Source: Triticum aestivum (Eukaryota; Streptophyta; Magnoliopsida; Poales; Poaceae). From it: 64,000 bases of DNA. Positions 1 through 9,339 of the stretch are shown piece after piece; the stretch's first letter is position 1; the number at the start of each line of letters is the position of its first letter. The stretch is taken from positions 374,666,839 through 374,730,838 of the forward strand of contig NC_057798.1 of assembly GCF_018294505.1 (NCBI RefSeq). The letters run 5' to 3'. The notes under the pieces were generated by a model. The model was not told where the DNA came from, searched no databases, and was given only the letters and a program-made list of their open reading frames with translations. A program made the position numbers and the translations under genes.

Positions 1-390
1 ATTGTCTTGTGTAGTTCCACTAAAATGTATGATTGGCACAACATGATCCCTGTTCGCACAAGTAGGAACAAGGTGAAACCTTCATTAGCTTAGTGAGAAA
101 GGATAGGAAGACATTAGCATATTACTCAAACAGTAGCATCAAATTCATGATGGACAATACGCAAAACATTGCCCCATTGAACCAATGGCAATAAATTGAC
201 ATGCAAAACAATAGCACTATTATGCCATGACACTAATAATATTCCCTCCCTGCTCCACCACATGATTCACCTCCATAGACAAACATTCACACGTACATGA
301 TTCAACATAGGGTCCTACTAAAGATTTATTTAACTCCAACAGGAAAATTAGGCAGTAATAAATTAGTGGTACTTAACTACTCCTAATTAA

Positions 391-591
391 TTAAGTGAGA
401 CAGTAGAAGTGGAAGGGCTCCCTGGAGGATCGTCTCACATGTAAGGTAGTCGTTGCCGGAGCCCTTGAATAGCCTCGACTGAGGCCTCTGGCTTCAGCAA
501 GATCGCCTTGGCACTGTTTATTCTTCTTCTTCCTCCTCTTCATGCACTGTTTCTCTTTCTCCTCACCAGTTGGTGAAACCAAGTACATCAT
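391..591 (-). CDS. Possible small exon or ORF, unknown product
   Basis: A 66-codon minus-strand frame opens with two methionines and has a strongly basic stretch (KRRKKKNK) near residues 18-26. No family is recognised. It lies about 1.5 kb downstream, on the same strand, of the candidate TATA box and first exon at 2.1-2.46 kb, so it might be a downstream exon of that transcript. A weak splice acceptor (attag followed by a purine) precedes it. It could equally be a chance ORF: no splice-consistent frame linking the two was found. Confidence 0.18.
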   Translation of the reverse strand: MMYLVSPTGEEKEKQCMKRRKKKNKQCQGDLAEARGLSRGYSRAPATTTLHVRRSSREPFHFYCLT

Positions 592-942
592 TGGCCTTCT
601 AATTCAGAATTGGTTTTGTCAGTGAGGGAGTACAAGTGTACTAGTAAAAAAATAGCATTATTTTCTCATGGCAGTCGGAAAATAGAGATGAACACATGCA
701 TTAAATATCATTCTTACCTAAAGGAAGGTAATGGCGCCAATATGGATGATGAGGATTGGAACACAGATCTCCCTTTGTGTAGTTCCACCAAAATGAACCA
801 ACTGTTCCATTCTGACATTCCAGTTAAACAACACAAAAGTCACTTCTTTTAAGAAGAGTTTTGTGCAGTGCACCAAAAGGTCACAACAGCAACCAGGTGA
901 ATTGGATATCCCTATTTGCACAAAAAGGCACAGAGGAAACAG

Positions 943-1010
943 TCAGAGTCTCAAACAATTACAGGCAAAAACATTTGGCTAAACTTGTCAGAGTCTCAAA
1001 CAATTACAGG
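943..1010. repeat. Two-copy 45-bp direct repeat
   Basis: The 23-base phrase starting tcagagtctcaaacaattac occurs at 943 and again at 988, a 45-bp period. Only two copies are present and no function is evident. Confidence 0.7.
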
Positions 1011-1066
1011 AAAAAATAGTGGCATGGCTTCATTTTTACCAGGGACATTATATTAAGAACAGCTAA

Positions 1067-1570
1067 GGCTGCGTTCGGTTCACAGGTTTGGTGCATGATT
1101 TTTGTAGGAACACAATTCCTACGGTATTCTTTCCCTTCCAACCGTTCGGAACACGGGAAAGGTGAATAGTGTTTCATAGGAACGCTGGTCTGGTAGTACT
1201 GATTCCATCAGATTAGAAACATCCACGCACTGCTCATTTTTTGGGCGGAAGCCCGAGGCAGGCGCTCGCTGCCACGCGTTAGACAGGTTGCTGTGCTGTG
1301 TTTGCCGGAATAAAAAAAATCAACCTATGTGTGGTACGTGAGGTGAGGACAAGAGTAGTCACTGTGCAGCTGAATAAACAAATAGCATCTCATACTGCCA
1401 AGCATGCTACTCTAAAGAAACAAATCTGTACATTTCGTAGTCCATCCGAACACTTTCTCTTGAGACTTTCCTCCGGTTCACTGTTCCATAGTTTTATACC
1501 TACATTCCTTTCCTATTCCTCTATTTTCATCAAGACCTATGTTTTCTGCCCCTTTATTCCGACCGGAGCC
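1067..1570. mobile_element. Tourist-like MITE (PIF/Harbinger type), 504 bp
   Basis: The element starts GGCTGCGTTCGGTT and ends with the imperfect inverse, ending CCGACCGGAGCC. It is flanked on both sides by TAA (1064-1066 and 1571-1573), the 3-bp target duplication of PIF/Harbinger elements. It encodes nothing convincing. The terminal wording (GGCTGCGTTCGGTT) is the common grass Tourist style. The boundary call is direct from sequence; superfamily assignment follows from the TSD and the terminal sequence. Confidence 0.7.
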
Positions 1571-1916
1571 TAAATATTTGGTATAAGGGCATGGGACAGT
1601 GGGTGCACCAGCAGTACAACACCATGTACGTAAACAGGGGCATAAAGTGGTGATTCATAGTTTGTTGCCCCGAGAAATAAACATCCAAGAAACATATCTG
1701 GGTTGGTCCCATTTTTGTTCACTCTAGCCACCTACTCCTATGTGTGGATAGCAAATCTAGTCCTAGTCATACCACTGTGTACAATGTTACCCCTATATTT
1801 CCCTTTTCGAACAGGAGACCGGTTGGATGACCAGTCTGTACTACTTTCATCCCCTTTCCTTCCTGTTTGTACCAAGTCCGATGTACATACTAAATTCCCC
1901 CACCCCCACTTTATTT

Positions 1917-1945
1917 CAATGACAAGTATTTTTGGACGGAGGGAG
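1917..1945. mobile_element. Right end of a Stowaway (Tc1/mariner) MITE
   Basis: The sequence ends in GACAAGTATTTTTGGACGGAGGGAG followed by TA, the standard terminal sequence and target site of Triticeae Stowaway elements. The matching left terminus (CTCCCTCCGTCC) is not found in the preceding several hundred bases, so the element is truncated or badly decayed. Confidence 0.6.
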
Positions 1946-2107
1946 TACAAGATTCGACTCCATGAAGTAGCTTTACCTCTAACAATAGAAAAAAAGGTGA
2001 CGTTGGACCATCCGATCGAGATGGGCTGAGAGGTAGAAAATGATGCACATGCAGCAACATAGCGAGCTGGGGAAGTAGAGCTAAGGCGGTTTCGAATGAA
2101 GATATAC

Positions 2108-2430
2108 CTGAAGGTCGTCGGGATGTGGATAGGTGGGCGGCGGGAAGCCGGATCCGCCCACAGGCAACGACGAAGGGATCGGAGAACCTCCCGCGCCGGT
2201 GCTCGGCCAGAGATAACAGTGCGGCCGATAGTGGGTCTCCTCCCTTGCTGTCGACGACGGCCTAAACGCTGCCCCTCCTCCCCTTCATCGGCGGAGGGGG
2301 ATACGTCCGGATCTGTAACTAGCGGTGAGGATAGAAAGCCAGTGTTTTTTGAAGGGAGAAAGACAGTGTTACTACCCCTATCTTGTTTAGATCTGGAGAG
2401 GATGAGAGTGTGTGAATAGAGCAACCCTAG
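2108..2430 (-). other. Candidate first exon of a minus-strand transcript
   Basis: On the minus strand a TATA box at 2455-2463 is followed by C/T-rich and then GC-rich sequence typical of a grass 5' leader, ending at a good splice donor (cttcag then gtatat, exon end 2108). The first ATG in the leader gives only a seven-codon frame. A long open frame crosses the exon but runs on through a Stowaway remnant and is therefore not trusted as protein. The downstream gene body, if present, would lie in 1-2107 or off the window. It could be a non-coding transcript. Confidence 0.3.
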
Positions 2431-2454
2431 CAAGCAAGCGCGGAGGCTCCGGCC

Positions 2455-2463
2455 TATATATAA
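2455..2463 (-). promoter_or_regulatory. TATA box for the candidate minus-strand transcript
   Basis: The minus strand reads TTATATATA directly upstream of GC-rich leader-like sequence and a splice donor. The near-palindromic TATA could also act on the plus strand, but no plus-strand leader or gene follows it. Confidence 0.35.
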
Positions 2464-4228
2464 GTAGTGGGGTAGTTTTCCTTTTTCACTCCATCAAAAC
2501 AATCGTTTAAAATTGTGTACTACTACATGCCAGGTTGCGGTTTTTTAGTTGTTGATTGTTTTTTGAGATAGCTACCCGCTTGTTCCAAGTGGTGTTATGG
2601 TGTGCCAGGTCGCACTTTGTATTGTTCAAGTCTGGTACTACAAGTCCCTCCATTAAATGAACAACCACCCCCTCATAAAAATTGTGAACAAGACCACGGC
2701 TAAAATTAGCGGAAACGTGGGTTGCCCCAACATGCATTATTATTTATATTTTCTACCCCCTTTGTTCCTAAATATAAGTCTTTTTTATTTGCCACACCTA
2801 AGACAAGAATTTTTTTATTACGAGTGAACCCCACATGTCATAGACACAAAAATTGTGGCAAGATTCCCTTAGGCAAGCCAAAGTGTGTCTAACAATTTGA
2901 GCAACTCGGGTTAGGCAAGTGTGGAAAGTGTGGGAAAAATGATGTGGAAACATAAGACAAACATAGTCACAATCCAAACAGCCCCGTAATTTTTTGTGAC
3001 ATGCATGAAAATTTGGTTAGTTAAATTTATAGTAAAAATTTGGCAAGGTGCATCAAACCAACTCATTCAAGTATCAAAAGGAAAGTCACGGCATGCATGC
3101 ATGCGTTGTACTCCCTCCGTTTCCAAATATAAGTCTTTTTAGAGATTGCAACAAGTGACTACATACGAAGCAGAATATGTCTACTCCTACATACGAATTA
3201 GACCATTTGAAATGTGTAAAAAGACTTTTATCGAGTGTAGTGCTTTGATGTGTCGCGTCAACTCGTACAAGACCGAGAAATTTGATTACTACGACGCCCT
3301 CTCCCTCGCGGATTGAGCTCCGGTGCCTTAACTGCACCTGCCTTTGGCTGCATGACAGGATGGCCGACCACCTGTTGGGCCCACCTGTCATAGATGCAAA
3401 GGAAGGAGCAGTAAGTAGAAGCTTTTGCTACACGCTATCCCTGCCGCACCAGGTGGATGGACATGCAACAGTGGATTCGATACTGTAGAAGTAGGAGTAA
3501 CATCATTGTTCCTCTTCTCGAAGAGGCGAAGAGCCAAGCGCAAACCGAACGTGGCAGTTGCGAACGCTCGCGTGGTGCGGTTCCTTGGAGTACTAGCCAG
3601 GCTCTTGCATGAGACAAAATTGCTATTGTTTAACAATTAAACTCCATTATACATTGGTTGATACTCATTTTGCATAGGTCCACGCGCTTAGCACCGTTTC
3701 CTCCTAGGGTCACCAATGTTTATTTGCTAATTAATAGCATTCCATGCAATGAACTAGCCATTGCAAGTCATTAAAAGCAAGCACACCTCTCATCTCTTAT
3801 TGGTTGATATGTCAAGAACAAGAAAGAAGGTAGAAGTTAATGCACCACGCCTAAGTGTTTTGGGACTATTTGGTTTTCGTAAGATGACTTACACAACTAG
3901 ACGGAGGGAGTAGTATAGACCTGTAAACCGGAAAGGAGTATTTACCTTTCTAGAGATTTCAACAAGTGACTAGACTACACCGTGTGCAGTACCCCCTCCC
4001 TTCCGGTTTATAGGGCTCAAATCTTAAATCTCATGAACCAAGGCATTTTGCGATTGGAGGAATGTACTGTATCTCGTACTTTACAAAACTACCCTAATTA
4101 AACTCATGCACTAATTATGTAGTTCTCTCATTTTCCTCTCCGCCTTGGTCGCGGTGCACAATATTGAGCACTCCTATATGACTAGCCGCTCTATCTACAT
4201 GTGGGACATTTCAAAGCATCTGGGCCCG
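2464..4228. other. Intergenic sequence with Stowaway remnants
   Basis: Three partial Stowaway-type termini are visible. One left end begins near 2755 (cccctttgttcctaaatataag), one is the element at 3111-3231, and one isolated right end (ACGGAGGGAG then TA) is at 3901-3910. A fourth related phrase is near 3990 (taccccctcccttccgg). No protein-coding frame with recognisable content is present. The upstream region of the 4.6-kb gene begins within the last few hundred bases. Confidence 0.5.
3111..3231. mobile_element. Stowaway MITE, right terminus missing
   Basis: It starts TA then CTCCCTCCGTTTCC followed by AAATATAAGTCTTTTTAGAG, the familiar start of a Triticeae Stowaway element. The inner right arm returns as gtgtaaaaagacttttat but then passes into unrelated sequence, so the terminal inverted repeat on that side is lost. 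Confidence 0.65.
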
Positions 4229-4628
4229 CGTGCCATCCACCAAATCACAACGAGGTGCTACAGTCGAGACTCACCTGTCACCCCGGTGTGGCTGTCATGA
4301 CCCGTCATATCACAAAACCCACACCTTTACCAGCAGTGGTAAGGTGGCCTCCAAGTTGGACTGGATGAAGCAACCATCATTTCATTGGAACGCTCGTTCA
4401 AGCCCTTTCTTCCCTTTCCTGAAGAAAACCTCACTCCAGGCTACTCACTTCTGCCATTTTTCTTCTGTACTGACGAAGGAAAGGTGGGCGAATCAGTTAT
4501 GCTGCTATATTTTCATTCCAATAATCTTCTTGTTGCAAAGCACCGACCGATTCTCACATCCTATTCTTTTCCCGTTTTCATTGCGATTGTGGTTTCCTTT
4601 CAATTGCTTTTTGTTTGTTAGTTCATTG

Positions 4629-5005
4629 ATGGATCCTGGAGCACTAGGCAAAGAGTTGTCGGTGGACAACCCACTAGAGACAGCGATCTCCAGGAAGCGA
4701 GCACCGACCAACGAGTTGACCATGTTGGCGGGCCAACCCATGGAGATGAAGAACTCCAAGAAACAAGCACTGGCCAAAGAGTTGAGGATGTTGGCGGACG
4801 AACTCCTCAAAGAAAGTTGGAAGAACAGCAAGGGCCCCACCATGCCTACCCCAGGAACTCTGATTCCACCTATGTGAGGCTCAAGACCGAGTTTGAAGAG
4901 ATAGTCGCCGTTGAGAAGCAGTATTCCCCTGGCAAGGTGATGGCCCCCATCGAGGACGAGGAGATGGCCCCCGGAGGGATGAGATCCCCCGGTGAGCTGC
5001 ACAAG
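4629..5005 (+). CDS. Exon 1 of a small gene of unknown function
   Basis: The ATG at 4629 follows a pyrimidine-rich leader. The exon ends at a donor (cacaag then gtaaaa). Two frames compete. The ATG frame reads as a Lys/Glu/Leu-rich helical segment with two related units (AKELRMLADELLKE is the second) but stops at 4877. The overlapping frame from 4622 has no ATG, contains two similar STxQRVxxVGG units, and is the only one open up to the splice donor and in phase with exon 2. The two frames look parallel because the underlying DNA contains a roughly 66-bp duplication. Either the gene has a frameshift around 4810-4870 or translation starts at an upstream exon. No family is recognised; it may be a grass-specific gene. 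Confidence 0.4.
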
Positions 5006-5085
5006 GTAAAAAATAATGGCTTATTACCATAATTGTGGTTTTTGATTATTTGCAATGTTCTTGCTAATATGTTAGGGTTGTGCAG

Positions 5086-5301
5086 GTGCCGGTGGTTGTC
5101 CTTGATGATTCCGATGTCGTGGCCCGTCCTGTTGGCATCGCCCCAGAGATCGATTCCGATGCCGCTGTCCATCCTGTGGACAGCGCCCCAGAGATCGATT
5201 CCGATGTCGCGGTCAGTCCTGTGGACATCGCCCCAGAAATCGATTCCCATGCCGATGTCCGTGTTGTGGTCATTGCCCGAGAGATCGATGACAAGAAGTA
5301 G
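5086..5301 (+). CDS. Exon 2 of the small gene, four 15-residue repeats
   Basis: An 80-bp GT-AG intron (5006-5085, ending gttgtgcag) separates this exon from exon 1, and the reading phase (0) is preserved relative to the 4622 frame. The exon encodes about 71 residues ending in DDKK and a stop. Nearly all of it is four tandem 15-residue acidic/hydrophobic units with a core like PVDxAPEIDSD. There is no signal peptide, membrane segment or known catalytic motif. Repeats of this type suggest a low-complexity or interaction segment; function is unknown. The codon-level conservation of the repeats supports this frame over the other five. Confidence 0.5.
   Translation: MPVVVLDDSDVVARPVGIAPEIDSDAAVHPVDSAPEIDSDVAVSPVDIAPEIDSHADVRVVVIAREIDDKK
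5113..5292 (+). repeat. 45-bp tandem repeat, four copies, in frame
   Basis: Units at 5113-5157, 5158-5202, 5203-5247 and 5248-5292 share the core gccccagagatcgattcc. All keep a 45-nt length, so copy-number change would not shift the frame. The last unit is the most diverged. Confidence 0.85.
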
Positions 5302-5755
5302 TTGGTCGCGCTAATCCTTTAGGGTAGTTTGCATTGCCCTGTGTTTAATTACCAGAACGATGTGTGTTATCAAACCATCTTAGGGCTAGTGCACTGTCTT
5401 GTGTGGGCGGATCTTGCTACTTTTGTTTGATAGTGAATCATGCGATGAATCATGCGAACCCTCTCCGGGTTATGGAAACAGATGTATCCTCACCAGCTTT
5501 TGATGTAATATATGGCATGCTTAGATGTAAGTTTGAACTGTTTATCATATCAGAAGGGCTTGTTTGATGATTCTTGGTGTTAGTTGGCTAGCTACTATGC
5601 GAGCTATAATACTTGCAAAACACTCATCGAAGAGAAACATTGGGGCTGATGAGCTCGTGGTACGCTTATACTTATACCTCGTCGATCGACCAATAGCCCT
5701 AGCTCCTAAAATTGTAGGCTTAGCGATCGATTAGACAATAGTCAACATACATTAA
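5302..5755. other. 3' flank of the small gene
   Basis: AT-rich sequence with no domain-like frame, probably 3' untranslated region followed by intergenic DNA. No clear poly(A) signal can be singled out. Confidence 0.35.
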
Positions 5756-5939
5756 GGCCTCATTTGGTTCATAGGGTAGGAAAATCATAGCAAAAGTACA
5801 GACAACATGCAACACAAAATCATAGCAGTGGAGAGACGTACTCCCTCCGTTCCAAAATAGATGACCTAGGCGGGCTAGTTTGGCCTAGTGGGTTTCAGTG
5901 ATATGATGTGGTACAGTGCCGTCCAGTCTTCGCATGTGG

Positions 5940-7960
5940 TAGCAGTATTGCGGATACAGTAAGTTTTCTTGAAGAAGCGGAATTCAACGAAGTCATGATG
6001 GTTCCTTCGTCCGAACAACTTACAGTGGGAAAGGATGGGCCTGCGATACGACCGGGGTAGACCAGGATAATTTTGTGCATGGTAGGTGGACTAGGATGGT
6101 CGACGTCCCACATGTCTGTGAATGAAAGTATTCTTTCCGATATAGAGGACGAGCAACGAGTATTCATTGTTTATTTTTGATGAAAGCTATTGTCTCCACT
6201 GTTACTCCTTGACTTTGTCAATGCCTCTCTCTCCTCCACATAAGCGGGGACTACTTGCTATGCATGCAGCGGGCAGCTGGCGTCTTGAGGGGCCAGGGCG
6301 GTGAGAGCGGGCTCCGGAAGCGGTCCGGACTCCAGCATGGCCCACCTCACATTATCACCATATATTTCTTGGAGTCCGTGCGCGGCGGGCGGGCGATCTC
6401 TTCTTCCTCCCCCGTTTCTCTCTTCTCAGCCGATGCCCACCGAGCGATTAGATTTCGGCTATCGACGATTTATCCAATTACGGTCCCACATGTAAGTGAA
6501 ATTGCAAGACAATGCATGTCCCCTCTGGTGAGCAGCGTGCGAGCCGGACTGTCGGGGTTGCGACGCGTACGAGTCGTAAGTGTGCCGCCTTTTCCTTTAG
6601 AGCTTGCAAAGCGTAACATTTTCGCGCGATCAATCGATAGAAATCCAGAACAAAATGACGAGGGTGGTGCTTTCCCGCTCGTTAGGCGGGCTAGTTCGAG
6701 TGATATGACGTGCTACAGTGTCGTCCACTTGCTCCATTTTTATGTAAGCAAGAGTTTACACTCTTATGTGGGAGGAGTGCGAAACACCGCGGATCTGATT
6801 TTGATCAAGGGATAACTGTTCCCTACCAAATAATGGAGGATTGTTAGCGATTATAGCATGATAGTTAGGGCATCTCTAGCGCTGGCCCACAAATTTACAC
6901 CGGCATCTATCTGAGGACACTAATGGATGCCATCCGATGCTGCCCGCATACCTTTTGACAACTATATGAACTAACCGGATGAAATTCGTGCAAACAAAGC
7001 AAATTTCAAATTAACCGGATGAAATCCATTACATTTCGAAAACTTTTCCTACAAACTGGACAAAATTCATTACATATTTCGCACAAACCGTACTAAACCT
7101 ACTATAAACCTAATCTAAGCGATCGCCGGTGCTCGACCACCATGTCCGGCCATGAACCCGAGAAAGCCGGCCATTGCCTTTGCCTCCTCCTCATCCGCCT
7201 CGATAACATCCTCCTCCGGCCGGAGCACAAGGTTCTGAAGATTTCCGCCTCCACGTCGCCGTCAAGAGGCTAATCGGCCACCGATGTTTACCCACCAAGC
7301 TTGGCGTCGACTGAGTGGAGCAGCAGTGGCCTTCCCAGGACCAGAGCGGCGGTGACCTACCATGTACTACTCTTCCTCGCTGCCGGTTGCACCCGCACAC
7401 GCGCGCCGACTTCGTGGTTGTGGCGGCGGAGGGCGGCTAGGGGGTGCCGGCTATCTCCTTCGTTTGCTCCTGCGACAGTACGTCGAAGAGAGCTTTGGAG
7501 CGCGCCCGGAGTGGAGCCGCCGATGTCCCTTGTCTGCTCCTGCGATAGTACGTCCAAGAGAGCTTCGGAGCGCCAAGAGGCCATGGTTGAAGTGGTGCCG
7601 ACAGAAGGAAGGGACCGCAGGAGAATAAGTGTGGGTCTTTGGCTATGGCTAGGAGTTGGAGCTCAAGTTAATATAGCGGGTGGATGGCAATGAGCCGCGG
7701 CAGACGGATGGACAACTGGCGCCGAAGTAGGTTCGTCGGGCGTGAATGCGGACGCTGCTTCAGTGACTTAACTGCAGATGCGTTTGGGTTACTGACATGT
7801 GAGCCCAATGGGCGTCTGGCCCGCATGTCAGTGACACACCAATTGCACCTGCAGTTAAGTCCGGTGAATGCGGCATTGACATTCTGGAGAGACGGTGACC
7901 GTTTCAGGCGGGAAGCGCGCGCTAGCAATGGAAGGGGTTTCGGTGTGCAGTGGCACTAAG
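5940..7960. repeat. Copy 1 of a degenerate collinear duplication
   Basis: Three separated blocks recur in the same order in 9340-11420: aattcaacgaagtcatgatgg (5980 region; 9361 region), tatcaccatat-atttcttgg (6346; 10648) and the gcggca-tgacat-ctgg-gac block (7868; 11339). The spacing differs because of insertions. The copy includes GC-rich stretches and a minus-strand fragment near 7115-7210 that could encode a short Glu/Ala-rich tail, with no clear gene. Confidence 0.5.
7766..7860. repeat. 95-nt imperfect hairpin
   Basis: The left arm begins acttaactgcagatgcg and the right arm ends with its inverse (cgcacctgcagttaagt-like); both arms then share a ctgacatg core near the loop. About 42-nt arms pair with a handful of mismatches and bulges. 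No TSD is visible. It could be a small foldback element or an RNA hairpin. Confidence 0.6.
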
Positions 7961-8710
7961 ATCGGTCGCTCACGATAGTACATATTCCGTACCATACTAC
8001 CATAGTACCCTCTCTAGCTTAGGTTGTTTTATAGATTGTCGTTGTGATGGACAATATACATGAGCAAGGCGGTCCGAGTATGACCGTTGGTGTTGAGCCA
8101 GGTGAATACATGCTCGGCGTTCATGTAGGGCTCCATCAAATGCCTAAACAGTAATGTCAGGCACCGCCGGGGCGTGCAGGTGATGGGCTCGCCGTTTGCG
8201 TTGCGCCATGAGTAGGACTTTGATTTAGAGGGCGACGTGCATGCATTAGCATGCTTTGATAGCGTGAGCGTGAGTGTTTGACGCGAAGTATTTCATTTTC
8301 ATTTGGCTGACGAGGGTGCGTTGCAGCGACGAGTCCGTGGTTTGATTCCCCACATACGCATAATTTTGGTTTTTACAGTATTTCTTTCTCCATTCACAGG
8401 TAGGCCCGCGTAGATAGATAAAGAACACGAGCTGATGAGGTGCATGCGGACTGTTTGATTGGTCAACCATACAAATACGGAGCTATACGTTGAGCCAGTG
8501 ACCGTATAATAACCATATCTCGTATGCAATGATCAAAGTGAGCTATCAAGACAAGTTCGATGACCGCCAATGCATTTTACTCGGTAATAAATGACCAGGA
8601 TTGAAGAGGAATCCTAATTTTCTTCGTCTTCTGTCCTTGAGCTCTTGACAAACCAATGCACTATACGATTGTCCGGCCACTCCAACCAGAGCTCTCACCA
8701 AGCGTCGTTC

Positions 8711-9112
8711 ATGCCACCGCGCGGCACACTAACCAGTAAGGCAGCGATGGCATCCCGCCGCGCCGAGTTCCTCGCCGCCCACGACCGCACACAAAATGGT
8801 AGGGAAGCGATGGCATCCCGCCGTGCTGGGTTCATCGCCGCTCGTGACCTCACAACTATGTGGGAGGAATTTGAAGATGCCAAGGCCGAATGGGCGGTAG
8901 AGCAAGAGGTGGCCAAAACCGCACAGAGGGAGCGGAAAAGTCAGAAAGCACTCAAGAAAAGAGAGGCCTGCCACCGCAAGAAAGAAAAGGACACACGCAC
9001 TGCTGCGGAGAGGTCGGCGGAGATCCAAGCACATGGGGTGTCGCCGACAAAGCCGGGAAGGAGAACGACGACGTCTGGCCAGCATGTGAGAAGTAGTAGT
9101 ACTAGCAGTTAG
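8711..9112 (+). CDS. Small basic protein, internal 21-residue duplication
   Basis: A 133-codon frame from an ATG at 8711. Residues near 13-55 contain a 21-residue (63-nt) duplication centred on AMASRRAxFxAAxD. The middle (about residues 55-110) is Lys/Arg/Glu-rich and coiled-coil-like with several KK and RK clusters that could be nuclear localisation signals. The tail is Ser/Thr-rich. No family is recognised. It lies between the two copies of the 2-kb duplication. It could be a small lineage-specific gene or a fragment of a transposon-derived ORF; no promoter or intron evidence was found. Confidence 0.35.
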   Translation: MPPRGTLTSKAAMASRRAEFLAAHDRTQNGREAMASRRAGFIAARDLTTMWEEFEDAKAEWAVEQEVAKTAQRERKSQKALKKREACHRKKEKDTRTAAERSAEIQAHGVSPTKPGRRTTTSGQHVRSSSTSS

Positions 9113-9339
9113 TGTGTGTGTTTGTGTCTGAGTACGAGCATGTACCAGTACTACTAGTTACTACTGTACTTTTTAGAGCAAATTACTAGTACATTAGCCT
9201 AGAATAAATTGAAAAATTCCTATCCTAAGCATCAAATGGCATCTCTTTCTCACTTCCTATGATTTTCGTATTCCTATCCTATGAACGAAAGGAGGCCTCT
9301 GTTGGAGTAAATATTGTAGCTAGCAGTACTGCTGGTACA

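Larger units (their letters stand above)
1..1063. other. Intergenic sequence, no convincing gene
   Basis: AT-rich sequence without a recognisable protein domain. A short phrase (tgtgtagttccac followed by aaaatg) occurs near 8 and again near 776, which suggests an old local duplication. The only ORF of note is a 66-codon minus-strand frame, listed separately. Nothing else is supported. Confidence 0.5.
5756..9297. mobile_element. 3.5-kb interval bounded by 27-bp inverted repeats
   Basis: The left end (ggcctcatttggttcatagg...) and the inverse of the right end (9271-9297) match at 24 of 27 bases, the typical terminus of a grass MITE of the ggcctcattt type. The flanking triplets differ (TAA and TCT), so no target duplication is preserved. 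Inside are a truncated Stowaway start at 5838 and the first copy of the 2-kb duplication. It may be one MITE enlarged by later insertions, or two solo termini brought together. Confidence 0.4.

Noticed and set aside
1738..2433. 231-codon minus-strand ORF
   Set aside because: It runs through a Stowaway MITE terminus and across a splice donor, so the length is accidental.
6255..6815. 186-codon plus-strand ORF
   Set aside because: No domain, lies in the duplicated block, and the frame is not kept in the second copy.
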